A stretch of DNA of 64,000 nt from contig NW_023601433.1 of the NCBI RefSeq assembly GCF_014898055.3, forward strand, positions 70,601,683-70,665,682, given 5' to 3'. Numbering within the stretch: the first letter of the stretch is position 1; each line of letters opens with the position of its first letter. The stretch is from Talpa occidentalis. Taxonomy: Eukaryota > Chordata > Mammalia > Eulipotyphla > Talpidae. A program made the position numbers and the translations under genes. Below the pieces are notes generated by a model that searched no databases, was not told the DNA's origin, and saw only the letters and a program-made list of their open reading frames with translations. Below, in pieces: positions 11,474 to 26,839 of the stretch.

Positions 11474-13204
11474 GTAAAAATCAGTAGTAAGAACTTTCTG
11501 AGAGAAAAGAAAATGCCAATACTTTGCTTGTTCATTGGCTCCCTATCTTTATTCCATGGACAATTTGAGAGGTTGCTGTGTTTTGTCTTGAGGAAAGCTG
11601 TTATTTCATTCCATTTCTTATAAACACATACACACTTTTCCAGAATGTTCTACCTATCTCCTAGTTTTTCTGACTTCATTGTCCTCCTCTTGTCTTTTTT
11701 TCCCTTACAAACACTTTAACTAGGACTTAACATATGACAACTATACAGAACTAGGAAGGGGTGGAGAGGGAGAAGGAGAGTACAGGGTTAAAGGGGAGCA
11801 ACCAAGTGAAATGTGTCTATTCTTTTGTCAGTATCTGCAACTCAGTGTCTTGAGTTGAGTTTGAAAGATGCAGATCTCCATTCACATGTACCACCCCAGA
11901 TGCACCAAGAAAATCATTATTAAAGTTTCTTTTAAGCAACCTCAGTCACATTCTGTGCCCCTCCACTCAGCTGGTAGGAAATTGAATCTCAGAAATTATC
12001 AGCCCCCACCTCCCTGAAGACTGTGCAAAGGCTTGAGAGCCTTATGCACCCACAAAATGATCAAGTAGAGCCTGTGGTCACTAATCATTTGCCCACACAG
12101 TTAACTGGACAGATCTCCTAACTGAGCTCATGACCCCTTCAGATCGGTATGGCTTGCTCCCATACCTGTCCCAAAGGGAGTACCCAGAATCTAGTGGCAG
12201 GATCCCATTGAGTGCACACATGCTGAAGTCATCATCCTCTCCACAGCCTTATCACCTCCCCCAAGGGCAGCCAGTAAAGATGTAAAGAGCCCCAGAAGCT
12301 CCACCCTGCTGACCTCTGTCTGGGAGAATCTACAGTTATTACACTTTGCTTATTTTCTCTTGCTTTCTCAGAGGCCAGGCCTTCCCTCTTTTCCCACCCT
12401 GTCCGGGACACCTGCAATAATCTCGTTCTTTCCAAAGACAGGAAGAGTTACAAACTTCATGCATCTTCTGATTTTATCCCTGCAAGAACCCCTTAGGCAG
12501 AAAAATACTAAGATGAACTTAGCTATTTGCCTGATCTGGGAGAAAGGGAGAATGTCTTAATGTTTCAATCAGTTATCCTGCCACATTGCCTAGAATTGTG
12601 GTGAAGCTTCAAAAAAACAGCTCCCCACAGAGTTGCTCCCTCTACCCCCTGCTGCTTGAAGGCCCTGGTCCAGACCTCTTTGCTGGGAAGAAGCAACTTA
12701 ACAAATCAGAGCCCAGAGGCCCATTTAGTCTTACTGCCACCAAAGACCCTGCCCAGATGGCAGGCTGACAGGGGTGCAGACAGGGGAGGCAGGAACTCCA
12801 GCTCCGTCTTGGTTGTGAAGGCAACAGCCCTGGTACATGGAGTTGTGTCCTACAAGCTGGCATGTCTGTGCGGGCAGCTCAGCCCTTTCCTCAGCAGACA
12901 AGCTGGAGGGAGGGGCTTTCTCAGTGGGGAGGGCCTCTCCGCCCTTTGGTGAAGTTGTTCTTATTCCATTGTCAGCAGAGTCACAAGAGTTTTTTTATAG
13001 CTGACACCCATCGGTCTGGATGGTTGGGCTGCTTTCCTCATGTTTCTGCCAAGAAAGGCTTGATTAATAAGTATTCTTTTGCTAAAGGGCAAAAAAGAAT
13101 AAACTGCACATGTGGGACAGAGAAACAGGATCGAAGAAATTTTATGAGTCACCTTCTAACTAAAATCTTACTGTAGGGTTTTAAGCTGGGTTTTTTTCCT
13201 GCAT

Positions 13205-13880
13205 TCACTTGTTGTTATCTTTTTTGGGAAAAGGTCTATCAGGTCCTTTGCCAATTTCTTAATCAGATTGGTAGTTGTTATGTATATGTGTATTTATTTA
13301 TTTAACTATTGAGTTATTTCAGTTTCTTATATTTTTTCAGATATTAACTCTTTATCAGATATATGGTTGCAAATGTTTCCTCCCAGTCTACAGATTGCCT
13401 TATCAATTTGTTGATAGTTTCCTTTGCTGTGCAGAAACTTTTTAGTTTGATATAATCCCACTTGATTTTTGCTTTTGTTGTGTGAACTTCAGGTGTCATA
13501 TCCAAAAAGTCATTGCCAAGGCCAATTTCAAGGAGCTATCTTTTCTTCCAGGATTTTTATGGTTTCAAGTCTTATGTTTAAGTCTTTGACTCATTTGCAT
13601 TGACTTTTGTATATGGTGAAAGATAAGGTCCAGTTTCATTCTTTTGCAAGTGGATGTCCTGTTTCAGCATGGTTGACTAAGGAGAATGTCCTTTCTCAAT
13701 TGTGTGTATTCTTGGCACCATTGTCAGAAATTAGTTGACTGTATATGCTTGAGTTTGTTTCTGGACTGTCTGTTCTGTTCCATTGATTTGTGCATTGTGT
13801 TTTTATGCCAGTGCTATATTGTTTTGATTACTTAATACAGAAATCAAAGAGTGTGATGCCTCCAACTCTTGTCAACAGCC
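13205..13880 (-). mobile_element. Old L1 fragment, antisense
   Basis: The reverse complement of L1 ORF2. The + strand shows the diagnostic 'TGTGCAGAAACTTTTTAGTTT' region near 13,430, followed by 'GGATTTTTATGGTTT'- and 'TCCATTGATTTGTG'-type L1 segments. Frames are broken by many substitutions. Limits are approximate. Confidence 0.8.
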
Positions 13881-15009
13881 TTAAAAGCAGTAGAGTTTAC
13901 TGCCAAGTTAAATTAGTTGACTTTATTCTTTAGTCTGCCTTTTCTAAAAAATGAACTAAGAATATCAGAAATCAATTCCAGGTTTATAAGGAAAAATAAT
14001 TACTCAGTGACATTTCTTTAATTCTTCAAGTTCAATGAAAGAATCTTTTTATTTTGTGTATATGTTAAGAAGTTACATACTCTACTATACTGATTTAAAG
14101 CTACATTGGCAGACATCAGAATTGCCACATGTTCTTAAGAAAAGTATAAGCAGGGCCTGAAAGAGGGCTAAGGGGATCTGTGGGCACAGAGGGATCTAGG
14201 TAGACCTGACATCCCAGAACCAAGGAATAAGGGAGGACACTGGAAGATACAGTCAATGCCAATGACCAGAGATTAGGCCAGTGCAGTTGCTCTCAGCAGA
14301 TGCCAATGAAAACCGAAGTATAGCTACAGAAAATATGACCTGTCCCCATTAATGCCATGTAGCTGCAAAAGTCCCCCCACTCCTACCTTCATGTGACCCA
14401 GGGAGAAATAAAGAAGGGTCAGAAATCTAAAAATGACTAAATTTACTTCGAAGACACTCTAAAATTTGAAAGACACCAAGTCTAACTAGGATTCATTCAA
14501 AGCTACCTAATGGTAAGAAACAGAAATGAGCACTAAGAATCAGCATTAAGTATAGTTTTTGAAAAACGTGTTATATTTGTGGACACCTAAATTGTAAATT
14601 GTGAAAATTTAAACCTGCCCTAGACAACTGCACTTCTGAGAGGTCATTCTAATTGTGTCATGTGAATAAGACTTGATGGCATGAAGGGAGATATGGAAGA
14701 CCAGCAAGAAACAATGGTGATTTGGACGAAGTGGCAACTGAGAAGGTTAACAATTTTAAGCAATGGTTAGCGAGTAGATGACCTGCAAGGTAGGCAGGTA
14801 AACATGTATGGTGATTGCCTTGGAGCAGATGAGATCATCTGGGAGGCCCTCCTACATGAGGGGAGACGAGATGCCAGAGCAAGAGTTTGCACGTGATAGG
14901 GCAGGTAGAGAGGAACCAGCAGGAGGAGCAACAAAGCACTGGGAAGAAAATCAGGAGGCTTCATCCCTCAGAAGCAATGAGAAGAGGATTTTTTTTTTCA
15001 CAGGTTGTG

Positions 15010-15170
15010 CAAAGGCACTTAGGTTGTTTCTATGGCTTGGCTATTATAAATATTTCTGCAATAAACATGAGAGTGCAAGTTTCCTTTCAAGTTAGTGTTT
15101 TTGTGCTCTTCAGATAGATACCTAGAAGTGGAATTGTTAGGTCATATGGCAGATCCATTTTTAATCTTCT
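15010..15170 (-). mobile_element. Short L1 ORF2 fragment, antisense
   Basis: The + strand has 'GGTTGTTTCTATGGCTTGGC', 'ATAAACATGAGAGTGC' and 'CTAGAAGTGGAATTG', the reverse complement of the L1 ORF2 C-terminal coding region. It is a short, diverged relic. Confidence 0.75.
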
Positions 15171-15620
15171 GAGAATAAATGTTACTCTTGCCTTCCTCAA
15201 ATAGATTTTCAACTCTTTGCAAGCAGGGCCTTGTCATATACTAATGCTTGTTTTTCTCTTATCCTATGACATTTATTCATCATATAATAGACAGCCAATA
15301 ACTGCTTACTAATGGGCTAGAAAGCTGCTTAATTTCCTTCAAGAAATATAGTGGAGCAAAATATAGTGGTCGTTGAAGTGAAGATTTGAAAGCACAAAAA
15401 GTGTAACATCTGTTTTCCCAACAAATACTTTGACATAGTGGGACCCATTAAATAACCCCCTAGTTATATTTTTGTAATATTTCAAAGTTAGATGCTATAA
15501 AATTAGGCCATATCAACTTCATTTTATTCTGTTATTAAGTATGAATTTAACTAATTAACAATAACAACTCCAATGAATATTTTTTCCAAGTCAGATATAC
15601 CAAACACAATTTCAAAATTA

Positions 15621-15700
15621 TTGAGTTGTTGCAAAAGTCATTGTGCACTTTTTCTGTTTTATCAAAGAAAAAATATGTCATGAGTTTTCTGACAACCCAA
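15621..15700. mobile_element. 80-bp mariner-type MITE (MADE1-like)
   Basis: The element starts TTGAGTTGTTGCAAAAGTCA and ends TTTTCTGACAACCCAA. The two ends are imperfect inverted repeats of each other (TTGRGTTGT...AAAA). A TA dinucleotide sits on each side (15619-15620 and 15701-15702), the mariner target duplication. The length of 80 bp and the 'TTGCAAAAGTCATTG' core resemble the MADE1/Hsmar1 group of primates, but related mariners occur in other mammals. No transposase is encoded. Confidence 0.75.
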
Positions 15701-17299
15701 TATATTTTATATATTGCTTGAACATAAATTTTTGAATTTGTTAAATTCCTACTTTGATTTTACTGTGACAAATAAATGTCCATGGATTCTCATTTGCAAG
15801 TTTTATTATTAAAAACTATAATCCAATAAAACTGCCAAAAATCTGAAAAAATAATGCAACATTACATTCTTTAGTGTTAATTTATTTTCTTATGCTATTC
15901 ACTTTTAAACCCCATCTTGTCAGAAAAAAGATCTTAATATATAGTAGTCCTGTCTCCTCAGATAATCAGCATTCGTAACCATAGAATTTGGTAGCTCACA
16001 GTGCAAGCATCTGTCTTCAGCTGCGGAGGCAGAGTTAGCTGATAATCTATAGGACCTGTTAATGAGGGTTCAGCAGGTCACCCCTGCAGTACTGTCCTCC
16101 ATGACAAGCTATGCCTCCCTGTAAAATTTTTTGCATGGGAAACCAAACTTAAAGTTGTTTACAAATAATTCTGTCATTAACATAATCTCCTGAAATTTTC
16201 CTTATCTCATGTTTCTCAAAACTCTATATGCTTTTTCAAATAATTGCTATATCCAACTCTGTTCTAAGAATTCAATTAGCTGGATTATGTAGAGTGTCCT
16301 AGAAAAGTTTCTTACCTATTCTAAAGACAGTCCTATAACACAAGGAAAATAGGTTTTTTGAAATTATGTTTAACAAACTATAACCTTATTGTACAAGATT
16401 TCTCTTTCTGTGAGATATATTTTTAAATATCCAAGAAGGGCATGAGTAAAATAATGTCCATGTGAAAACTGAGAAGCTAACTATAAGGGTTAAAAATAAA
16501 ATGAGTAAAATGAGATAAGTTCATGAACAACATTTTATATCTTTTTTTCCAACAATATTTGTTATAAATTGAAACTGATAAGAGCTAACTGCACCAGTAT
16601 TTTTGTTGAGAGAAATAAATCTCAGTAAATGTTGTTGTATTTGTAAGCATACAGTGACATTATATTATTTCTCCCTTAACCATATGTAGAATGCTCCCTT
16701 TTGGGGATATTTTTCTTCTTAACTGTGGTACATCTGCCAATTTGTGTTAACCATTATGAAGAGAAGAAAACAATTAATTGTAGGACAAATAAACCATCAT
16801 AACACAAAAGCATGTTCTCTTTCTTCTTTTACAAAGAAGCTATGACTACCTACCAGCTATAGTTTTTTAGTGGATTAGAGGTTAGCAAATAAGGATGCTA
16901 TTATAATTTCCATGCTTCATCTGTATGGTATCATCAATAAACTCAACACTAAATCAAAACACATGCACAGTAGATAGAATGGAAATACTTTTATGTTGCT
17001 TTCAGTGTAAATGTCAAGGAAAAAATAGCAATTTTCCATTTATTTCTAAATTTTTATGGCATTGATATTCATGCAATAATCATGACGTTTTCCATTATTA
17101 TGGTGAAGATTTGATCCACTTTATTTTGTATACTGCCTGTCATTTTACCATTGTAATGCTGGCACCTAGCAATGTATTTTGCAGACTATCCAGGAATACA
17201 TGTCCACATGTATCTATTGCGATTCTTAAATTCATATGAAAGACAGGTAGTTCAAATCATGTTGTGTTATATTTTTTATATATTTTTACATCATTTTTC

Positions 17300-17440
17300 A
17301 TTTTTGCACAATGTATGCATTTCCATTTTGGTTATAGTCCCCATACAATTCCCACCCCCCCTTGTTTTGATCCTACTCTCTCCTCTTCCCCCCATCCATA
17401 GTGTGTCTCTGGTTTATAGTTGTTTGTATATCTTTAAAGA
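17300..17440 (-). mobile_element. L1 3' UTR fragment, antisense
   Basis: Shares 'CCCCATACAATT', 'CTTGTTTTGA' and 'CATAGTGTGTCTCTGGTTTA' with the 3' UTR part of the L1 at 7799-8302, in the same minus-strand orientation. It holds only the 3' end of an element and was heavily 5'-truncated. Confidence 0.75.
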
Positions 17441-18249
17441 ATATTTCTTCTTATGGTTCATTTAGAGTGGAAAGTAAGAGATTTCACAAGTACTATCACT
17501 TTCCACCCACCATGCCTCTGGTAAGCATTTATCTTCCTAAGGAATAATGCTTCTTTCCAAAATTTCTTTTAAAAACCAATAACCTTCCATATCCTAAAAG
17601 AAACAATTTTATTCAGAACCTTACCATTCAGTGAAAATAACCTACTTTTAAGTATTTCAATTATATTAAATACTAACCATATAAATTAAAACAGTTTGCC
17701 TTATATAAGTTTATACTCGGAAGTATGGATTCTGGTAATTAAACTGAATTAGTTTAGACAAAGCTGGCACCCAAATTATTTACTCTCATTCCATAATTTT
17801 TATCTCCTCTAAGTCATAGAGAATGTAGAGCAAATATGGAAGCAGGAGAGCAAAGAATAATATGTTTTCCTCCAGCTTCCCATTAAATTTCTGACAAAAA
17901 TACACAAAAAAGACTGATAATGTCAATAGCACTGGAAACTGGGGTTTTTTTCTTTATGTATTTGGTACTATATAACTTAGCTCTTATAAGAGCAATTGAA
18001 AGAGAAAATACATATCATTTAATAAAATTATATAATCAATAATATCAATTCAGATGTAACATTTATAATTTCATATCATGTAGAGAAAATACCTTCTTTT
18101 TAAATGCCTATATGTTTGCTATTTTTATTCTATTTATTTATTTATTACATTGCAAAAGAACAGGTTTGTTAGGAAAAGGAGAAAAAGTGTGGCACCTGCA
18201 TCGTCACAGGGAGGCAGGAGAGCTGCCTTTTATGATGCTTTATAAATGA

Positions 18250-20310
18250 TTCTTATAACTAGGCATGCTGGAAAATCTATCAGTGCCCCAAAATCAGAAT
18301 TGAACAAAATTCCATTTTCTGACCATGACGAAATTGTGATATAAATGAAAAAACAAATCTGAATGCTACAAATCAAAAAGATAATGTGAAGAAAGCATAA
18401 AAGTTATAAATTATTTCAAAACAATAAAAATGAGTATAGCCACATATGAAAATTATAAGTGGACTGCAGCTAGATCTAAATTCATAGGAAAAGTCATTAA
18501 GTGTTTTCATTATTAACTGAGAGAAAGTAATGAAAAAACATGCTAAGAAATTTTTTAAAAAGGAAAATGTATTCAACCTCAGGAAAAGAGAAAAAAGAAA
18601 TAATTATGATATGATAGAAGCAGACAAAGTACCTAAATGAAACTAAGATAATGTTTTTTTAATAAAATAGACAAATTCCTGACTAATTACTTTTAAAATA
18701 AATCACAAGAAAATTAGAAGAGTAAGATTAACAATTATAGGTGATAATGTTATAGGACAGGGAGAGGGGCAGCCCAAACCCCGCAAACCTGCCTATTCTA
18801 AATGGGTTCTGCCATCCACCGCATCAACACAAAACATAGGAGACTTTAATGGGAAGGAACTTTAATAAAACTAGGAAACAATACAGGTAAGGCAGAGTCT
18901 AGTTTCTAAATGAAGCAGCCAAAGTTACCCATCCCCTCGTGGGTAAAACTCCATCCAAATGGGATTGGCCCAGAGCAAGGCCCCAAAGCCTGCCACAAGT
19001 CTAAAGCACCTTCCAGTGGGGACCCACAGAAAAGGGTCACAAACAACTGGACAAGCCCGGAAGGAAAAGAGCAAAATCAACATCAAGATAAAAGCTGCCA
19101 TTGTCACCTCCCCACGGGTATCACCCCAGTCCACCACCAAAAGACAAGCGCAGTTTCTTCACGTGTCTCTAGGCTCCACGCGCCTCCTCCAGGTCTCCTG
19201 GCTCCATTCTGGTTCCTTCCTCAGTCTCTTCTGCTGCTTCTTCTCTTCCTGCTCAGCTCCACCCTCCCTTGGGTGGGACAGGGAACCTCCCCCTTTCCTG
19301 GGGACCACCCTGTTACAATAAGATTAAAATCTTGGCATGCTCTAAATACAATCAAATTCACAAAGACAATTTGGGACAGAAACATAATTTTCTAATAAGA
19401 AATAGTAAATATAATGACATGACTCTCAAAGAATTATCTTCAAGATTCACTATCAACGTGTTTTCAAACATTTGTGGAACAGATAATTCCATGCTATGAG
19501 ATCTGTTTGAGAAAAAAGAAAAATATAGAAATTTGCCTATTTTATGAAGGTCATCTACCCAAATATTTTCCAGATATATTTGCAATTTAAAAGTAGTAAG
19601 AAATAAACCAAAAAAAAAAAAATGAACTGAGTATTTTACAAGCTCTGCTTAGGAAAACACAAAGCATAAGAAATAATAAAACAATAAAAAGATTGCAAAG
19701 AAAATTGTAATATATTTGTACTGCAAATTAGACCTACAAATTATAAACATCATTAAAAGTTAAAGGAAGAAAAAAGGTGAAAGAGCTAAAAACAAACTAG
19801 ATAAAATATTTAGAACCAAGTAAAAAGGGTTAATGTATAAGTAGAAAGAGCTCCTATAAGTCATTATGAAAAATATTAACATCCCCAGTGGAAAAATGGG
19901 CACAAGACATTGATTTATTTACAGAGTAAGAAGTGCAAATGGAAAATAAGCTTATAGATGATCACCTTGGAAATAAAAAATACAAATAAAAAATAACAAG
20001 GATAAAAAAATATTTAACAATATGAAATCGTGCTAATTTAATTATTCTCAAACGTCAATGGCAACAGTAAAGAATCAACAATTCAAAAAATAATTTGGTA
20101 CTATGTAAAAGGAAAGTAAAAGAGTTTATATCATTGGCCCAGTAAACCCACTTATGAAATAGCCTAAGAAAATAATCAGAACTGAAAAAGAAAAATGTAT
20201 GTACATGGCAAAAAATAAAATTAGACAATAAGAAAATGGTTAATAAGTAATGACACATTTATATATGGAATATTAACAGATCTTAAAACCCATTTTTCAA
20301 AGAATAACCT
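18250..20310 (+). mobile_element. Ancient L1/HAL1-like LINE, sense, interrupted by an LTR
   Basis: A-rich sequence on + resembling degenerate L1 ORF2: 'GTGGACTGCAGCTAGATC' near 18,460, 'CCAGTGGAAAAATGGGCACA' near 19,890 and a 'TATATATGGAATATTA' end near 20,265. It has no intact frame. The stretch 18748-19317 is a later LTR insertion that splits it. Boundaries are approximate. Confidence 0.55.
18748..19317 (-). mobile_element. ERV solo LTR (gammaretrovirus/ERV1-like)
   Basis: A 570-bp block, GC-richer than its flanks. Read on the minus strand it begins TGTAACAGGG and ends CCTATAACA, the TG...CA ends of a retroviral LTR with short inverted repeats. ATAA is duplicated on both sides (18744-18747 and 19318-19321). 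A 4-bp duplication is typical of ERV1-class integration. Two ATTAAA signals in minus orientation (18845-18850 and 18861-18866) sit ~100 nt from the LTR 3' end, as R/U5 would place them. There is no internal gag, pol or env, so it is a recombined solo LTR. Confidence 0.7.
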
Positions 20311-20708
20311 TGGCAAACTGCTAGCTAATCTAACTACAGGATGAAATATTACAGAATTGGAATGGGAATATTGTAAATGTCACTTTAATCTTCCCCCACT
20401 GAGGTAGTTCATTAACAAGAACACCTACATATTATATTAAAACTGTAAAAAAAAGCCTAGTGACTGGTTGAATGAGAACAAGAAGCTCATTCTGCAACAA
20501 AGCGGACACTTAACCACCCCTCAGTGACTTGGACTTCCAAGGTCTCATCTGTAAAAATCTAACGTTGCTGCAATCTGGTAGAGCTTCCAGAGCCAAATGA
20601 GATAGGACTAGAGCATCACCTCCAGATATGTGGTCTTCACTGCCTGGCTGACTACACCCACTGAGAGCTTGCTTAGCATCTCACCAGCCATTCTTGTGAC
20701 CTGCTTTT

Positions 20709-20955
20709 CTTTTTAATGTTTTTATTTTGTGTAGAAGAACTGGGTATAGGCAGAGGTGCAGGAGGCAAAAGGATCACCAGAGACAGAGTGGGGAGCAGAA
20801 CAGGCAGATTGACTGAAATACACTGTGAAGGGGAGAAGCAGGCAAGACAGGAGAGGTCTGCTGCGTCCTGTGGGTTAGCTCCCTGCCTGGGGATCAAACT
20901 CAGGCCTTGGAGGTAATAGCTCGAGACTTAACCCCCTAGGCCACCAGGAAGGCCC
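20709..20955 (-). mobile_element. Lineage tRNA-derived SINE, reverse orientation
   Basis: An older copy of the SINE family seen at 56938-57204. It reads from a T-rich tail through 'CACCAGAGACAGAG' and 'GCAGAACAGGCAG' to a degraded tRNA-like head ending 'CCACCAGGAAGGCCC'. An imperfect duplication (TTGTGACCTGCTTTT at 20694 and TTATGATCTGGTTTA at 20956) probably marks the insertion site. It is more diverged than the other copies. Confidence 0.82.
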
Positions 20956-21670
20956 TTATGATCTGGTTTAAAAAGAAACAGTGACTTTTAAAATGCTGAT
21001 ATTGGGTCATATAGCCTGAGGTGAACATCTGTTTGCTTTTCTCATAGAGTCAAATTTTAGGAAATTATTTATTGGTTGTTCATAATCATTTTCTCAGATT
21101 GGTCTTTTAAAAACACAGCATCTAAGACCATAATTTGACTTTTAAACACTTAGTTTTCTTGTCCTCTCCTCATACTTTCCTATCCAGGTGAGGTGGAATA
21201 TATCAGCATTTTAAAAAGCCCCAGTATTTTTCAGATTTAGCCCAATATACTCTTAAAAAGTGATGAGATGTAATTTGAAAGCCTGAAATCCCACCCCTGA
21301 GCTTCCCATTTCTCCCAGGCAAGCATGTGACCTTGTGGTGAGACCTGCACGCTATGTATGCTCAGGCCTCCCCCCAACCCACCTTGGATGGTCCCACATA
21401 CACATGAGGATAACTGGGACTAAAGTTGAGACCTAATTTCATGAACTAGAACAAAACTGATCAGCCATTGACAACTCTAGTCCATGACCTCAACCCAAAG
21501 GAGATAGCAGATACGTAGTGGTCATGGCCAGGAGACAAATGATTTGTCTATGTGCACCCATGTGGCTCTCGCCCCACAGGCAGCTGATTTATTCTCCCGT
21601 TTCTTCTGTGACATGAAGAGACAGGAGGGGCAGGACAAGGCTGCACCTTACCTAAAAAATGTAAAGCTCT

Positions 21671-21929
21671 AGTGCCTCCCTGGTGGCGCAGGCAGTTGAG
21701 CACAGTGCTATGAAGCTGTCCGCAGCCTCTGCAGTGCTGGTTTGATCCCCGCCAGCCATGGAGCAACCCACATGGCAAGCAGACCTCTCCTGTCTCACCC
21801 GCTGCTCCCCTCAGTAGTGTATTTTGTCAGTCTGCCTGTTCTGCTCCCCGCTCTGTCTCTGGTGAATCCTTTCACCCTCCTGTGCATCTGGCCTGTACCC
21901 CTGCTCTTGTATTAAAAAAAAAAAAAAAG
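21671..21929 (+). mobile_element. Lineage tRNA-derived SINE, forward
   Basis: The head reads CTCCCTGGTGGCGCAGGCAG (A-box area) with 'GGTTTGATCCC' as a mutated B box. It is followed by the family body (GCAGACCTCTCCTG, CTGCTCCCCTCAG, CTGTTCTGCTCC) and an A-run. The 11-bp site TGTAAAGCTCT is repeated exactly at 21660-21670 and 21930-21940. Confidence 0.92.
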
Positions 21930-23399
21930 TGTAAAGCTCTGTTTTCAAAGTTCTGGATATTAATGCTACCCAAATCAGAGAGTAGCAAAAAGAGAGTTTT
22001 AACCATTACCTATGTAAAGGTATGGGTATAAGTTGTCCTAGGGCATCTTCGTTGAGTTGGTAGAAAAGAAAGAGCTAAAGAAACCAGGGAGCAAACCTGA
22101 ATGGGAGTTGGGGCTGCCAGCTGCCTGTGTGTCCGGCCCACTGAACATTAAGGCATCCTCCAACTGTTCAGGACCCTCAGCGCAAGAGAAGCACTACCCA
22201 TACGACTGTTCACTGCAGGTAATCTCAAGAGAACCCAGGTAGATCACAGATTACGGCAAGTGGCCAGCCCAGGCAACCATGAGAAATGAAAACATCTCCA
22301 GGGGCTCAGAGAATGAGACAGTGGGAGGCAGAGAGGAGCACCGTAGAGTTGAGTTGCCCACTGCCGGCTCAGAATCATCTCTGTAAGTGGCCAGCCTGGC
22401 TCAGGGTTAGATGAGGTGAAAAGCAGAACAGCAGCTTTCAGAAGGGCGATTGCAACCAGGACTAGGGTGAGTCCAGCTTTTACCATAGGGCAATGAATAT
22501 TCCTGTTAAGATATCCTGTAGGTCACTACATTGCTTGAAGTTCAAACTGTCAAGTGTAAATGGAAATTTACAAAAACTAAAGAATTGATTTTTTAAAAAA
22601 GAAATTACTATAGCAGAAGTGCATTTCTATTCTAGGACTGTGATACTTATGCAAATTATGCTCCTCATGTATACTTAAGTAAAATCGTGTAATTATCACT
22701 GAAATGAGGATAATACTGAAATTTAATTTTCTAGTTTTAAATCTATCTTCTTTCTTTTGAAGGCAAAATGTTGAAATGTTTGTCCATTCATTATTTTTTC
22801 GGTGTGCATTCCTGGTAAACTAAAACACTTAATGAAATTAGTATCCAAACTATAATACAAGTATTTTACCTTCTGGCTATTTAATATAGCAATAACCTTT
22901 GCAAGCTACTATTTATCATGCACATCACACAAACCTAATTTTGCTACTGCCAACATTGATATGCTTTTGATAATTTGTGACTATAAATATTTATGTCACT
23001 TTTATAAGTAAAGGGTTAGAATGACGTTAGCAAACGGTGCTTATACACCAAAGGAACAAAAAATTAGAGGACAAAATAAATTTATGCCTTTCTGAAGTAT
23101 TTGTGTGCTGGTAAGCTCATAGGAAGTTGGCTCTTCAAAAATACAAAATTGTCAGAGGAAATTTAATGTGAGCAATCAGTCCCTATTGAATATATTCATC
23201 AATAATTCTCATTTACTGACTGCCCACTTAGCATGGCAATATCTTAAGAAAACATCCTCTTAGAATGTGCTTCAGATTATCCTGGTGAAGATAAAAAAGT
23301 TGATAAACTAATAATAAAGCTGATTCTCAAGATACAAGAATTAATCAGAAATTCTGAAAGTTCAACACATTTTGACATTTTTTAATCTCTATATCCTCA

Positions 23400-24140
23400 T
23401 GTGTACTTACATTTTACATAAATATGACAATACCATTCATTCCAGGATTCATTTTAATGCAGCATATTTGTTTTGTTTTGTTTTCTCTTTTTTTCCTGTT
23501 TCCTTCCTTCTATTCCCCTTCCACAAAGTACATTCCTCTCCACGAAAGCCTTATTACAAAACACATACTCTTTCATGGTTTACACATATACTTCTGTGTT
23601 CTTATACAAGCATACACATATAGAGATTCTTGTCATTGTTTTATATAAATAGTATACCAAAATAAATACTTAATACATCTTGCTTTTCTCCCTCAATATC
23701 ATAGCAGGAATCCCTGATATCAACTGGTATAGCTAATGGCTATATAATATTCCATTTGTGTACCACAATAATTTATATAATCTTTTCCCTCTTATTTGAT
23801 ATTCACTTAGTTTGGACTTTTTAAAAATGTCCTTGTATACTAGGATTTTAAGTTCTGGGGATAAATCCCCAGGGGTAGGGTTATCGAGTTAAAAGGTATT
23901 TTTTGGCTTCGATAGACTGATTTCCTAAAAGACCCTAACAATTAATATCACCTTCAGCAATTACTATGAATACACCTTTGCTGACATTTTGTCTAGCAAT
24001 TATCCTTCATTTTAATATTTGCTAATGTCTCTGAAGTAAACTATTGTTTTAATTTCTATTTCCTTTTCTGCCAACAAGTTCAGGTGCCTTCCTGTTCTTG
24101 TTTATGAAGTTCTGGATTTTCTTTCAAGAGTTTTGTTGCT
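23400..24140 (-). mobile_element. Ancient L1M-type fragment, antisense
   Basis: Diverged sequence with the reverse-complement L1 landmarks 'GCTATATAATATTCCATTTG' (~23,735) and 'GGGATAAATCCCCAGG' (~23,858). No frame survives. Limits are uncertain. Confidence 0.55.
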
Positions 24141-24259
24141 TCTTTTTTTTTAACTTTTATCTTTTATCATCAGGAATTTATTTTTATTTCTAGTGAAAAT
24201 AGCTCTCAAGGGCCTAGACCACTAGCCAGCCAAAAGGAAGCACTTGGTGCTGATTATAA

Positions 24260-26362
<2,103 letters not shown>

Positions 26363-26403
26363 AAATCAATCCAAGAAGAAAAACGAAGACCAAGGAAAGA
26401 GAG
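26363..26403 (+). CDS. MYO3A: MYO3A 41-nt micro-exon (~exon 33)
   Basis: It encodes KSIQEEKRRPRKE plus two bases (AG) of a serine codon finished by the next exon. It is small and lysine/arginine rich, and lies between the two aromatic espin-binding-type motifs. Acceptor TTCTCTTTAG ends at 26362 and donor GTAATT starts at 26404. The frame runs correctly into both neighbours, and the sequence agrees with human KSIQEEKRRPRK. It is too short to stand out as an open reading frame, so the call rests on homology and phase. Confidence 0.9.
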
Positions 26404-26839
26404 GTAATTAATACTTCTAGATTACAATAAGTCATCTTATCAAACTAAAATATAAATTCATATATTTTATAAATACAAATATTTATAAGGGTCAGCTTTT
26501 CTCTTAGTGGCCCAAAGGTCGTTATGAACCCTGATCTAGACTGGCCAATCTGGAACATTGTTATCACCACCTACCTAGTGACTGCTAGTTTTGTTCCAAG
26601 TTCAACACAATAGAACCAGAAAAGGTACTCCAGCAGCTAATGCTTTCTTGCAGGTAGGAGATAAAGGCTTCATTTTCCATTTTAATTTGTAGTAGATACT
26701 GCTTTTGCAAATTTCAAGACCTCTGTTTCTATTGACATGTATGATAGTAAACATTTTAAAAGAAGAAAACAAATATCTTTTAGGTTTAAGTGAGTAGAAA
26801 AGTAGATTCATGTTATGGTGTGTTTGTGTTCATTTACAG

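Noticed and set aside
12560..12960. GC-richer patch with overlapping frames in MYO3A intron 31
   Set aside because: No family resemblance, no splice-site-bounded conserved exon and no CpG clustering comparable to the island regions.
18910..19395. 161- and 120-codon open frames on + between 18,910 and 19,395
   Set aside because: They fall in the antisense strand of the solo LTR and have no recognisable product.
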